Counted from the stretch's first letter, positions 50,901 through 60,714 are shown. The stretch: 64,000 nt of DNA from Acanthopleura granulata (GCA_016165875.1 JABBOT010000001.1:13352594-13416593), one strand, 5' to 3'. The notes: a model not told the origin generated them from the letters alone. A program made the numbers and translations.

Positions 50901-53900
50901 ACGCTGTGCTAGCGCACTAACCAAATGAGCCACGGAGGCCCCTGCTTCCTAACTTCAATTAGGCCACAAAGCAGAAAATGGATTCTCAACATACAAATTC
51001 ATAGGTTCTGGGTTATTTGTTTCCAGTGTATTAGTTTACATGGTTTTGTCCATGAAAGTATTCCCTGTGACATAACTTCTAATGATAGTTACAGGTGAAC
51101 ACATGAATGTTTGCATGGAATCAATCCTCATCAAAGTATTGCCCACCTGGTCAGTAATGCACACATACCATAGGTTTGGCAGGCTTGAACCCCGGAAGAG
51201 CCTTCACTGGAGCACTCTGATGGTGAATTGTATCTCCTATTTGAGCCTCACTGGTTTTCTTCATGCCTGCAATAATGTATCCCACTTGGCCTGCATACCT
51301 GTCAAATGTCAATACAAATCTGAATAAATACAACAGCCCATCATGTACCCCACCTAACCAACATACATGTACATGTCAAATGTCAATACATTAATGTATA
51401 TATTTACACACATTCATATACAACTGCCAATCACAAAACACTGGAACTGATTAATCATTTTTGATTGTTGGCGTTTCAGGTGTTTTGAGCTGTAAATCTT
51501 TTTTACAACATTTACATGTTGTCTAATGTTCAGTCCACTGTAAACTATTAACGACAAATTTCAAATTTTTCGTGATACTCAGAACTGTTACCACAAAATC
51601 TCAAAACAAGTTTTCTTAACACTTCATACACAGACATTCAACGAACATTTTTTCTGTGGAAAATATATTTTTTGTTTACAGACTGCCATGAAGTGTTAGG
51701 AGTAATTGATCTGAAACAGTGGTTTTGTCATCACCCCTCCTAATGGCACAGTGGGTGTTATATTGGTGTAAACCATGATATAATCAGAGACGACAAATTG
51801 GTGTATGAGGTTTGGTGAACACTGGCCACAACTGGCCGACACGAGAAAAGCTACCACACACTCACAGGGCGTCAGTGGGGGTCTCGGTAGGGTATTTAAT
51901 CCCTATTTCCTGAACCTCGTAACTCTTCTGACTGTATGCTGATGTGATCTTCTCACCTGTAATAATAATCACATACAGGTGTTCATCATACAGTGCAATG
52001 AATTTTACCTTTATAGTTCACAATGTATGCCACCTACATGCACTACTTCTCTGTACATAGTCACTTTAAATTATGCTGAAAAATACTACACAAATTTGAT
52101 GGGGGCAAAACATAGCCTAAAGATGATTTCCCCCACAATATCTTTATGTGCCAATAGGATATGCTCTTAAAACAACAAAATGAAAAAAAATAAAATAAAA
52201 AACTCCACTAAATATAATGCATGTTACATGTGGCAAGGGCAATAGGGAAATGCTACAGCGCTGTATATTGTACTTCCAAAAAAGCTGATTATGGGTTTAA
52301 GCATTGTGAGCTGTTTATCTGACTTTAAAGATTATAGAAGATGATATATTTCAGGTAAAAGTCCTGCTTATCAAGAAGAAGAAGTCATCTACCAGAAACT
52401 TAATTAATTTACCTTTCCTTAAGACTCCATCCAGCAGAGCGATGTCAGCCACTGCACCTCTGAACTGGTCATACCAGGAATCAAAGATGAGGCTCTTCAG
52501 TGGTTTACTTCTGTCCCCCTGGGGGCTGCAAAGAAAGGAGTATAACTAACTGATAAATGGCTGTTTGATTACACTACAGTAAATATAAATCTAAACTCTT
52601 TACACAGAAATTGGAGACAAACATTTCCATAAAATTTGTATACCTTGTAATTTATTTATTTACATATTTGATTGTGTTTAGTACCATACTCGATATTTTT
52701 GCACTTATATGATTGCAGTCAGTTTTATGGGTGGAAGATTTATGATTCATTACATTCATAGGGCAAGGTATACGCACGAAATCAGCTACACAGAAAACAT
52801 TATCAAAAAAGTTACTGAAACAAGGCTCAAGCAAACTACACATCAATGATACATGTACTTCTGTCGAGATCATCCAACTCATTAGGTTCATTAGAAATAA
52901 ATGATGAAACCAGAAAAAGTGACGTACTGCATAACTTTACTTAAACGAATGCTTCTGCTATTTCATGATACAAAACATCTACACTGGAAACAACAGGAAA
53001 ACTGAATGACAGATATAGGTTTTGAAAGCTTACGATGGGACTCTTTCAACAACAGCATCCAGAACTTCCTTCACTCCAGTTCCATGTTTGGCAGATACCT
53101 GTCAGAACGAAATTATATTCATATATTAAACTGCTCAAGTTTTTGCTGGAAACTTACTTATGAAAACTGTCATTTGCTTTTCATCAAACAGAAGAAATAT
53201 TTCTTTACTAATTCAATTAATGTTTATATGTCATACTTAAAATACATGTATTTCACTTATACACAGGCAGTAAGTTATATCAAATTATGGGTGGAATAAA
53301 CTGAAGTGTCCGAAGTAAACCAGTCGCCTTTGGCAAGTAACTCACAAGTTTCTTACCTGTGATGTACTGATGTTTGTCATAATGATTGAAGGAAAATGAT
53401 CTCTGCTAGACTTAGGAGAGGCTACCACAACAGTTCTGTGAGAGATGTTGTATCCTTATTGCCAACTACATGCATACCCCCAAAACACTGGGGATGGGCA
53501 CATCTATGGAATTTCCTCTCCTTACAACCATCACATCAAACAGCTGACTGATCTCCTTCAGAACCCTATCAAACAGGTTCCTAGCCTGACTCACAACTAC
53601 CTCTGGCCTGTTCTTGTTAGTCTGCTCACCTTCAGAACCTGTTCTGGTTATATATCAAACAGGTTCTACAGCTGACTGATCACCATATCTGGTGTGGCCT
53701 TGTTAGTCTGCTCACCTTCAGAACCTGTTCTGGTTGTGCATCAAATAGGTTCTCCAGCTGATTGATCACCATATCTGGCCTGGCCTTGTTAGTCTGCTCA
53801 CCTTTAGAACCTGTTCTGGTTGTGCATCAAATAGGTTCTCCAGCTGATTGATCACCATCTCTGGCCTGGCCTTGTTAGTCTGCTCACTTTCAGAACCTGT

Positions 53901-56900
53901 TCTGGTTGTGCATCAAACAGGTTCTCCAGCTGATTGATCACCATCTCTGGTGTGGCCTTTTCACTTTGCTCACCTTCAGAACCTGTTCTGGTTGTCCATC
54001 AAACAGGTTCTACAGCTGATTGATCACCATCTCTGGTGTGGCCTTGTTAGTCTGCTCACTTTCAGAACCTGTTCTGGTTGGATATCAAACAGGTTCTACA
54101 GCTGATTGATCACCATCTCTGGTGTGGCCTTGTTAGTCTGCTCACTTTCAGAACCTGTTCTGGTTGGATATCAAACAGGTTTTCCAGCTGACTGATCACC
54201 ATATCTGGCCTGACCTTGTTAGTCTGCTCATCTTCAGAACCTGCCCTGGTTGGATATCAAACAGGTCCTCCAACTAACTGGTCACCACCTCTGGCCTGGT
54301 CTTTTCACTTTGCTCACCTTCAGAACCTGTTCTAGCTGTATATCGAACAGGTTCTCCACTGGCCTGGTTTTTACTTTACTCACCTTCAGAACCAGTTTTG
54401 GTCGTATATCAAACAGGTTCTCCAGCTGATTGATCACCACCTCTGGCCTGGTCTCTTTACTTTGGTGACCTTCAGAACCTGTTCTGGTTTCATATCAAAC
54501 AGGTTCTCCAGCTGATTGATCACCACCTCTGGCCTGGTCTTGTTAGTCTGCTCACCTTCAGAGCTTGTTGTGGTTGGATATCAAACAGGTCCTCCAGCTG
54601 ATTGATCACCACCTCCGGCCTGGTCTTTTCACTTTGCTCGTCTTCAGAACCTGTTCTAGCTGTATATCAAACAGGTTCTCCAGCTGATTGATCACCATCT
54701 CTGGCCTGGCCTTGTTAGTCTGCTCACCTTCAGAGCTTGTTGTGGTTGGATATCAAACAGGTCCTCCAGCTGATTGATCACCACCTCTGGCCTGGTCTTT
54801 TCACTTTGCTCACCTTCAGAACCTGTTCTAGCTGTATATCGAACAGGTTCTCCAGCTGATCTCTGGCCTGGCCTTGTTAGTCTGCTCATTTTCAGAACCT
54901 GTTCTGGTTGTGCATCAAACAGGTTCTCCAGCTGATTGATCACCATCTCTGGTGTGGCCTTTTCACTTTGCTCACCTTCAGAACCTGTTCTGGTTGTCCA
55001 TCAAACAGGTTCTACAGCTGATTGATCACCATCTCTGGCCTGGCCTTGTTGGTCTGCTCACCTTCAGAACCTGTTCTGGTTGGATATCAAACAGGTCCTC
55101 CAACTGATTGATCACCACCTCTTGCCTGGTCTCTTTACTTTGCTCACCTTCAGAACCTGTTCTAGCTGTATATCGAACAGGTTCTCCACTGGCCTGGTTT
55201 TTACTTTACTCACCTTCAGAACCTGTTCTGGTTGTATATCAAACAGGTTTTCCAGTTGACTGATCACCATCTCTGGCTTGGCATACTTTAGGTCTATCTT
55301 GTTCAAAATGGGAATTATCTCCAGATCTTGTTCAAATGCCAAAAAGAAGTTAGCCACTGTCTGTGCCTGTACACCCTGGAGAAAAAACACAGGTAAAAGC
55401 ATATCTGATGGTCACAATTTGTAATCCATTGAGTAGGAATGATTTTACACATTAGCTTGGATGAAGAAAACAGTCACACATGAAACTGACTGGAATTAGC
55501 TGGCACAGCTACATGTATACTGTGAAGAAAATACCTGGTGAATTTTCTTAGAGATTTATTGCCTATGAAAGCCAACTAAACGTTTTGTGAAGGACATGTA
55601 GAAGAACATGTCAAAATTGCTACAAACGATCTCTCCAGGAAGAAACAAAATCTAAATCTACCTGATTGGCATCCACCAATAAAATAACACCTTGGCAGGC
55701 TGACAGTGACCGGGACACCTCATAGTTAAAATCGACGTGACCCTACGATACGAAGAGAAAAATACGTACAATCATATCAAAGCAAATAAAAATTCCATGT
55801 CCAGGCTGTAATTTTTCAAAAACCTATAAACCGTTTGCATGAAAACAGATCTACATATTAGCTGAGAGAACTTCACAGGCCTATGTGCCATCAGGCTCAC
55901 CGATGACAGCCATTTTGAAAAGTCGCGCAACCTCCTCTTGGTGCTGAAACATAACAGATTTCTGGTATCGAAAAAATATTGAAACTTTGCTGTTTCATTG
56001 TTGTCTGTACTCTCCACCTAAATCTTCATAATACAACCTAGGCCGGTTGTGAGCACACATAGGTATCGGTGACAAAAGCGCGGACCTCATCGATAGCAGT
56101 TTCATCAGTGTCGAGTCCGAGATCGGAGGTGATTTTGTTGAGTTCGGATGAAGGACTCAGAGTTGCAATGAATGTCAGAAATTTAAAATAATTTCCTGAA
56201 GCCATCTACATCGACGGACTACATGTAAATGTGTCAGTGTGGCCTTGACACAATATTTGCACGTGAAACCATTGTCTGTGAATACATAAATTCTTTTGGT
56301 TTTGTTATACAGAAATGACATTCCACGAGATCAAGTGAGGCTTAATTTTGTTTAAACATATACCATAAGTATCTGATCTCCTCATGTTTTCAGAAATTTA
56401 TCATCTCTTTCTTTGGTGTAATGGGAAGTAAGCCAAAAGGTAAATAGCAACACCTGCAGCAGTTCGTCTACGCGAACGGTGGTTGTTCGTGTCAAAATGA
56501 TGTTGCGTAACCGCCATGTAACCTGAACGATCGTTCATGCCAAAAATTACATTCTGATCATGTCATGCTGACAAAATGTTACATGTAAACATACTTGTAC
56601 AAAGTTTGCTAAAGATTCATTTAATTACCCTTAAAACTTATTCGTTACAATTTAATCATTTTAGGACATAATGAAGACAGTGAATTCACCTTCAAAGTAA
56701 AACTACAATGTGGACCAAATTGTAATAATGCATCATTAAAAGCCCTCTCCCTAGTCCCCCGGCATACCCTCTGTTACCATGGTCACTCACTGGGGTGTCA
56801 ATCAAGTTGAGGAGGTATGTTGTTCCCTGATATTCATAAAACAGTGATGCAGTCTGAGCTTTCACTGTGATGCCCCGCTCCCTCTCTACCTGTAATCGAT

Positions 56901-59274
56901 CTAAAACCTGGGCATTACCCACATCGGACGGGATCACACCTGTTAATGAAAGGACAGATGATGTGAATCATGTTTAGAACTTATTTACATGCTATACCTT
57001 ATGTGTAGGTTCTTATGTACATGTAAACTGCTATATTGAAATTCAAAATGTTTACACACCAACTTCATGCTAATGGCAATTGTCAGTTCTAGAATCCTAT
57101 CTGTCAGGATACTCTTGTCACGTGTGTACATATATGTAAATATAATATCTACTTACCTGTCAGTTCTAGTATCCTGTCTGTCAGGGTGCTCTTGTCACTG
57201 GTGTATACATACATACATATCTAGGATCTACTTACCTGTCCGTTCTAGCATCCTGTCTGTCAGGGTGCTCTTGTCACTGGTGTATACATACATACATATC
57301 TAGGATCTACTTACCTGTCCGTTCTAGCATCCTGTCTGTCAGGGTGCTCTTGTCACTGGTGTATACATACATACATATCTAGGATCTACTTACCTGTCCG
57401 TTCTAGTATCCTGTCTGTCAGGGTGCTCTTGTCACTGGTGTATACATACATACATATCTAGGATCTACTTACCTGTCAGTTCTAGTATCCTGTCTGTCAG
57501 GGTGTTCTTGTCACTGGTGTATACATACATACATATCTAGGATCTACTTACCTGTCAGTTCTAGTATCCTGTCTGTCAGGGTGCTCTTGTCACTGGTGTA
57601 TACATACATACATATCTAGGATCTACTTACCTGTCAGTTCTAGTATCCTGTCTGTCAGGGTGCTCTTGTCACTGGTGTATACATACATACATATCTAGGA
57701 TCTACTTACCTGTCAGTTCTAGTATCCTGTCTGTCAGGGTGCTCTTGTCACTGGTGTATACATACATACATATCTAGGATCTACTTACCTGTCAGTTCTA
57801 GTATCCTGTCTGTCAGGGTGCTCTTGTCACTGGTGTATACATACATACATATCTAGGATCTACTTACCTGTCAGTTCTAGTATCCTGTCTGTCAGGGTGC
57901 TCTTGTCACTGGTGTATACATACATACATATCTAGGATCTACTTACCTGTCAGTTCTAGTATCCTGTCTGTCAGGGTACTCTTATAACAGGTATGTATAG
58001 ACATGTACATCTAGAATCCACTTTTAATACCTGTCATTTCGAGAATTTACACAACAGAAGACAAGTATGAGTAGTCATTTCCTAGAGTCACTAGTTAGTT
58101 ACCTGTCAGTTCTAGAATTCTGTCTGCCAGGGTACTCTTGCCGTGATCCACATGGGCAATTATACTAAAGTTTCTCACACGGTCAACAGAAAAATCAGAC
58201 AAATCATACTCAATCTGATGAAAAAAGAAAAGGCAGTTTAATGGAAATCAGAAACATGGCACAAATCCTGTCCAGTAACAATTAACCAAGTAATCACAAG
58301 GCGTTGTAGCATAGCGCAAGGGCCATGTGATTACTTGCCTAAGTAACAATTAAGTGTGTAAATATAATAACACTGTGTTAAAAATTTATACATATAATTA
58401 TTCAAACCCTGCAGTAAAAGTACACTGAAAGTGCATTGAAAACTGGAATTTCTCATTTTTTTTCTTCTTCTTCAAATGTTTCTTTAATCCCCCGTATCTG
58501 GCATACTAATAACCCTCCTCCGTTCAAGGCACTAAGCTTCATGTAAGATGAAGCTGTCAGAGACTCTGACTTGGCCTGGGGTATAACTAGAAGACTTATT
58601 ATCAGTTGTCAACTTTTGCCGTGAAACTTTAGTCCAAGTTTGCTCAAACGTTAGAATGCGCACTGAACATGACATCCGATATAAAATATAAATCAAATCC
58701 CAATTTGAGCGTCAGTGCCGTCCGCGCTATTTCTAGTAATAATGCAAATTCCAACGTCTAACAGTGTCTGAGCTATCTCGAACTAGCCAAGCTTTACGGT
58801 TTTTTGCTTTGGATTTATACCTTTTTAGTAGAGTGTTTTCTCCTCTGAAGACAACCTCTAAGAATGTTCGCCCGAAACCTACAAGACGAAGAATAGGGCT
58901 AAGTGACTGAGTACCTAGTATGCTATGCAAGAAAGCTTGACTTCGAAAAATGATCCTTGTATGACCCTCAACATATTTAATATCTAGTACGGTACCATGG
59001 TCATAGAAGCATCACAAATCCACGAAATAGTCTACTCTTATCTGGTTTAATTTTATCCCGTATGTTAGACCTGTTTTACCTGTCTATGCGCCGACTTTTC
59101 GTCTGATCTATCAGTCTTTTGCAAAATGGGCAAATAGCATTTCTGTACCACATACTTAGTCGCTGTTACGACCTGCCAACCCACGTGCCCTATCGGCTTG
59201 GCAGCTCCAGTAGTCACAACAGAGTAGTCTCCCCTTGTATTCCCTTGAGGTTTGGCTCCATGCAGAAGCAGGGC
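41828..59274 (-). CDS. GUF1: GUF1, mitochondrial LepA/EF4 translational GTPase (complete core)
   Basis: Sixteen exons from 58214 to 41828 chain in phase to 610 codons and a TAG stop; exon 1 (59080-59274) probably adds the N-terminal extension. GTPase motifs are in order: AHVDHGKST (G1, exon 2), [11 protein letters not shown] (G2, exon 3), DTP|GHVDF (G3, split between exons 3 and 4), NKIDLK (G4, exon 5), VSAK (G5, exon 6). Then come domain II ([15 protein letters not shown]), the EF-G-like part ([27 protein letters not shown]) and the LepA-specific C-terminal domain ending [10 protein letters not shown]. Family role: a ribosome-bound GTPase at the inner mitochondrial membrane that remobilises stalled or mistranslocated mitoribosomes. 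Length with exon 1 (~675) is close to the usual 650-680. The odd feature is four intronic arrays copying its own exon ends. Confidence 0.95.
42546..42758 (-). CDS. GUF1: GUF1 exon 16 (LepA C-terminal domain)
   Basis: 71 codons, phase 0/0; acceptor ctgtag, donor gtaagt. [20 protein letters not shown], then [20 protein letters not shown] and [20 protein letters not shown]. Human GUF1 has KAHSIGKAICERLKDSLPRQ here. Confidence 0.96.
42759..43573 (-). other. GUF1 intron 15
   Basis: 0.8 kb of AT-rich sequence. It contains CCATATAATTAAACTTCAAA and GACTAAGTTTGGTCTGGCAG, resembling an old dispersed repeat of the ...AAGTTTGGT... kind, but no family can be assigned. Confidence 0.5.
43574..43619 (-). 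CDS. GUF1: GUF1 exon 15 (46 bases)
   Basis: Phase 2 in, 0 out; acceptor ctcgtcag, donor gtaagc. [15 protein letters not shown], the equivalent of human FDYEDAGYQTAELVK. Too short for ORF callers. Confidence 0.94.
43620..45025 (-). other. GUF1 intron 14
   Basis: 1.4 kb, no array and no recognised exon on either strand. Confidence 0.6.
45026..45159 (-). CDS. GUF1: GUF1 exon 14 (LepA C-terminal region)
   Basis: 134 bases, phase 0 in, 2 out; acceptor ttccttcag, donor gtatga. [20 protein letters not shown], then [20 protein letters not shown] and SGYA. Confidence 0.95.
45735..46904 (-). repeat. 86-bp tandem array copying the end of GUF1 exon 13 plus its 5' splice site
   Basis: CAGGTACTCATCAGGTG recurs at 45743, 45829, 45915, 46001, 46087, 46173, 46259, 46345, 46431, 46517, 46585, 46671, 46757 and 46843, then at 46929 in the real exon. 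Steps are 86 bases except one of 68. In minus sense a unit reads [23 protein letters not shown], then |GTGAGGGCAATGTACCAGAG. All copies keep a GTGAG donor, whereas the real exon has GTAAGA. Units are near-identical, so the expansion is recent or homogenised. Confidence 0.95.
46905..47006 (-). CDS. GUF1: GUF1 exon 13
   Basis: 34 codons, phase 0/0; acceptor ttggtttcag, donor CTG|gtaagaag. [20 protein letters not shown], then [14 protein letters not shown]. Aligns with the LepA segment EPxVxxxIITPxEYLGxVIxLC. Its 3' two-thirds are the template of the next array. Confidence 0.94.
47007..47906 (-). other. GUF1 intron 12
   Basis: 0.9 kb, AT-rich, with a poly(A) run at about 47206-47222. Nothing else recognised. 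Confidence 0.6.
47907..47977 (-). CDS. GUF1: GUF1 exon 12
   Basis: 71 bases, phase 1 in, 0 out; acceptor actgttgcag, donor gtaagt. [20 protein letters not shown], then NPYH. Confidence 0.92.
48015..48180 (-). mobile_element. Degraded, truncated SINE
   Basis: TTTATTTCCTTGATTGGTGT, then ACTCAAGAACATTTAACTTATAC and GGTGCCAGGGAAACTGGCA...; family recognisable, head missing. Confidence 0.65.
48358..48485 (-). CDS. GUF1: GUF1 exon 11
   Basis: 128 bases, phase 2 in, 1 out; acceptor cccctgacag, donor gtcaga. [20 protein letters not shown], then [20 protein letters not shown]. Confidence 0.96.
48486..49904 (-). other. GUF1 intron 10, unique part
   Basis: About 1.4 kb between exon 11 and the exon 10 array; AT-rich, no other feature recognised. 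Confidence 0.6.
49905..50287 (-). repeat. 62-bp tandem array copying the end of GUF1 exon 10 plus its 5' splice site
   Basis: CTCACCTGCTGTC (reverse of the donor and exon end) stands at 49911, 49973, 50035, 50097, 50159 and 50221, then at the real exon at 50283, every 62 bases. In minus sense a unit ends SSVSVHPDS plus CAG|GTGAGTTCAGGTGACAAC. All six copies keep the donor. The copies share CTGGTCCAGTGTAAGTGTG where the exon has TGACTCCAGTGTTAGTGTG, so they resemble each other more than the exon. Confidence 0.95.
50288..50397 (-). CDS. GUF1: GUF1 exon 10
   Basis: 110 bases, phase 0 in, 2 out; acceptor ttctctacag, donor CAG|gtgagttcagg. [20 protein letters not shown], then [16 protein letters not shown]. 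The 3' end is the template of the adjoining array. Confidence 0.96.
50691..50945 (-). mobile_element. Near full-length Meta-domain-type SINE
   Basis: Tail TATTTATTTATTTGATTGAT to head TGAGCCACGGAGGCCCCT in GUF1 intron 9. The target-site duplication is unclear (AACTTC on both sides at most). Confidence 0.85.
51169..51298 (-). CDS. GUF1: GUF1 exon 9
   Basis: 130 bases, phase 2 in, 0 out; acceptor catttgacag, donor gtatgt. [20 protein letters not shown], then [14 protein letters not shown]. Confidence 0.96.
51866..51956 (-). CDS. GUF1: GUF1 exon 8 (domain II)
   Basis: 91 bases, phase 1 in, 2 out; acceptor attattacag, donor gtgagt. [20 protein letters not shown], then [11 protein letters not shown]. 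Confidence 0.94.
52413..52525 (-). CDS. GUF1: GUF1 exon 7 (domain II)
   Basis: 113 bases, phase 2 in, 1 out; acceptor ttctttgcag, donor gtaaat. [20 protein letters not shown], then [10 protein letters not shown]. Confidence 0.95.
52648..52745 (-). mobile_element. Degraded SINE tail fragment
   Basis: TTTATTTATTTACATATTTG, then GTACCATACTCG...CACTTATATGA...TTTTATGGGTGGAAG, in reverse-complement order of the SINE 3' region, inside GUF1 intron 6. Head absent. Confidence 0.5.
53034..53098 (-). CDS. GUF1: GUF1 exon 6 (SAK, G5)
   Basis: 65 bases, phase 0 in, 2 out; acceptor gttctgacag, donor gtaagc. [20 protein letters not shown]. Confidence 0.94.
53545..55213 (-). repeat. 86-bp tandem array copying the end of GUF1 exon 5 plus its 5' splice site
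   Basis: The exon-end word recurs at 53631, 53717, 53803, 53889, 53975, 54061, 54147, 54233, 54319, 54385, 54471, 54557, 54643, 54729, 54815, 54891, 54977, 55063 and 55149, and abuts the real exon at 55215. Steps are 86 bases except 66, 76 and 66. In minus sense a unit reads [20 protein letters not shown] in one frame, then AAG|GTGAGCAGACTAACAAGG. About 15 of 19 copies keep a GTGAG donor; the copies at 54233, 54643 and 54891 have lost the GT and 54471 has GTCAC. A degenerate partial copy lies at about 53545. Confidence 0.95.
55214..55375 (-). CDS. GUF1: GUF1 exon 5 (NKID)
   Basis: 54 codons, phase 0/0; acceptor ttttttctccag, donor AAG|gtgagtaaag. [16 protein letters not shown], then [17 protein letters not shown] and [18 protein letters not shown]. 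The last 66-86 bases are the template of the adjoining array. Confidence 0.96.
55662..55742 (-). CDS. GUF1: GUF1 exon 4 (switch II)
   Basis: 27 codons, phase 0/0; acceptor gtatcgtag, donor gtagat. [19 protein letters not shown], then ILLVDANQ. Confidence 0.95.
55743..56790 (-). other. GUF1 intron 3
   Basis: About 1 kb of unique sequence; no repeat array and no other feature recognised. Confidence 0.6.
56791..56939 (-). CDS. GUF1: GUF1 exon 3 (switch I)
   Basis: 149 bases, phase 1 in, 0 out; acceptor cattaacag, donor gtgagtg. [20 protein letters not shown], then [20 protein letters not shown] and P, the first part of the DTPG motif. Confidence 0.96.
57080..58020 (-). repeat. 79-bp tandem array copying the end of GUF1 exon 2 plus its 5' splice site
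   Basis: Donor dinucleotides stand at 57155, 57234, 57313, 57392, 57471, 57550, 57629, 57708, 57787, 57866 and 57945, every 79 bases, with a more diverged copy at about 57080. In minus sense each unit reads GACAAGAGCACCCTGACAGA, then CTAGAACTGACAG|gtaagtag: exon 2 codons for [12 protein letters not shown], with G and A replaced by D and T, followed by a perfect U1 consensus donor. The remaining ~32 bases are intron with a (GTAT)n core. Roughly 80 bases separate the last copy from exon 2. Confidence 0.95.
58103..58214 (-). CDS. GUF1: GUF1 exon 2 (P-loop)
   Basis: 112 bases, phase 0 in, 1 out; acceptor ttttcatcag, donor CAG|gtaactaac. [16 protein letters not shown], then [20 protein letters not shown]. 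Its donor is weaker than that of the array copies lying downstream. Confidence 0.96.
58215..59079 (-). other. GUF1 intron 1
   Basis: 0.87 kb. A basic open frame at 58733-58930 (minus) was considered as exon material, but it lacks an ATG and a good phase-0 donor. Confidence 0.55.
59080..59274 (-). CDS. GUF1: GUF1 exon 1, probable N-terminal extension (start codon unresolved)
   Basis: Open frame of the right phase ending CATAGACAG|gtaaaa (phase 0), directly upstream of the core. It reads [20 protein letters not shown], then [18 protein letters not shown], basic and hydroxylated like a presequence region. No in-frame ATG follows the upstream TGA. Either it begins by an acceptor (ttttcaccag at 59275) from an upstream exon, or it starts at a CTG in GCCCTGCTTCTGCAT. 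An upstream candidate exon is at 60715-60772. Confidence 0.5.
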
Positions 59275-59298
59275 CTGGTGAAAACTGGTATATTTAAA

Positions 59299-59306
59299 TG
59301 ACGTAA
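59299..59306. promoter_or_regulatory. CRE/ATF-like site TGACGTAA upstream of GUF1 exon 1
   Basis: TGACGTAA adjoins an AT-rich TATTTAAA 25 bases upstream of the exon 1 candidate. Variant ATF motif; a promoter role is inferred only from position. Confidence 0.35.
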
Positions 59307-60714
59307 TTTTATTTCAAATAAACACGTTATGTCGTAAGACTTTCACTACTGTGTGTGTAGTAATTTATCTAGGTATTTGCAAAGATCTAGAAAAAAATCG
59401 CTGTACAATCAAGAACACGAAAATCAATGTTATGACCTTTATTATTAATAATTTATTGAACCATGTAAGCTAATTGGAGTGTCATTTAATAAACACTTTG
59501 AAAATGAACCCCTCTCTTTACACATATACACATCTATCATAAAATGCTTGTACTTTAAAATGTATTTAAAGATTTTTTTAGAGGCATGTTTCCAAAACTC
59601 TTGATTTGTTCCATATGGGTGTGCAGTGGCAAGTAAGTATTATGATGCATTTGGTGTTTTCGTGTGCGGTAAGGTCTTTACACCAAGTTGATCTTTCCTG
59701 TTCAGTACAAATACTTGATAGCCATATGAATAATAAGCCATAACAATGTAAAACATGACACAAAAGTGTCTTTTTTTCTTTTTTCTCTTTTCTTTTTATT
59801 CTTCGTATGTAATCTCAATAAATTACAGATAAAATATACATTAAAAAGCAGCACATACATGTACTCATGTACTTGGAGTTTTCCCATATACTGTTGTCAG
59901 TGCTGTGTGAGTTTTCATGGAAATAGCATAATTCCAGAGGAACCTAGCACGTTATACACATGTAAGCTCTACCTGTACCTATACCCATACTCTGCAGTTA
60001 TATGCCGTCTCCACCAAATCATATTAAAATAATCATCTGGTATTTTAACACGCATATACCCGTACACAGACTTAACTGAAATGACCTGAGGTAAGGGAAG
60101 TATATGTACCTGGACAGTAGAATTAGCAGACGGGCACAAAATACCGTAGTGTTGAGTATGATCTTCGGCTCTGTCACCAAATTATATGGGTAATTTAATG
60201 ACTTATATATAGTACATTTGTATATTGTAACAGGTCTCCATGTAGCAAACTGGTACTTCCAGTTCGTGATATGATAACAGTGCTGCTTCACAGAATAGCC
60301 ATGTCGAAGATACAAAATATGACGCCTAAGCCAAAGACTGACAGTGTGTCGACTTGTCCTATCCCGTTATACTTGCGCCAAGTCGGGTGGTTTGGTTTTT
60401 AAATGATCACTGAGGATTTGACCGCAGTGACCAGCTTACATACAAGACGAACACCATACCATTGCAGTTGGTATGCTTTTCAACCCGCATATGAAGACGT
60501 TTATACATATAACTGCACATGCGTACTTTGTAATGTTTCATAACTTTTCTTTAGGGTCCTGCTGACCAACGTAAAGATTTGCTGTCGACGCTTTGTAGAG
60601 TATTCGGCCTCAATAACGCAGAGTTTACATGTACATGTACGTGTCTCGGACTCGGCCATAGTCTTTTTACTCGAACTGAAATAAAAAGCAATGTAATGGC
60701 GGTGAATTGCTTAC

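Noticed and set aside
54692..54946. Minus-strand ORF resembling a GUF1 fragment as a separate gene or pseudogene
   Set aside because: It is read-through of array units copied from exon 5, interrupted by intron-derived sequence in each unit.
53545..55213. Regular spacing suggesting a CRISPR array
   Set aside because: Units are continuous 86-base tandem copies with no unique spacers, are derived from a GUF1 exon end, and lie in an animal intron.
58733..58930. Basic 65-residue minus-strand frame as GUF1 exon 1
   Set aside because: The apparent start is TTG, no ATG lies upstream in frame, and no convincing phase-0 donor joins it to exon 2; the 59080 exon has a better donor.
60303..60401. Plus-strand ORF MSKIQNMTPKPKTDS...
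   Set aside because: Only about 33 codons, with no splice site of quality and no recognisable family; likely chance.
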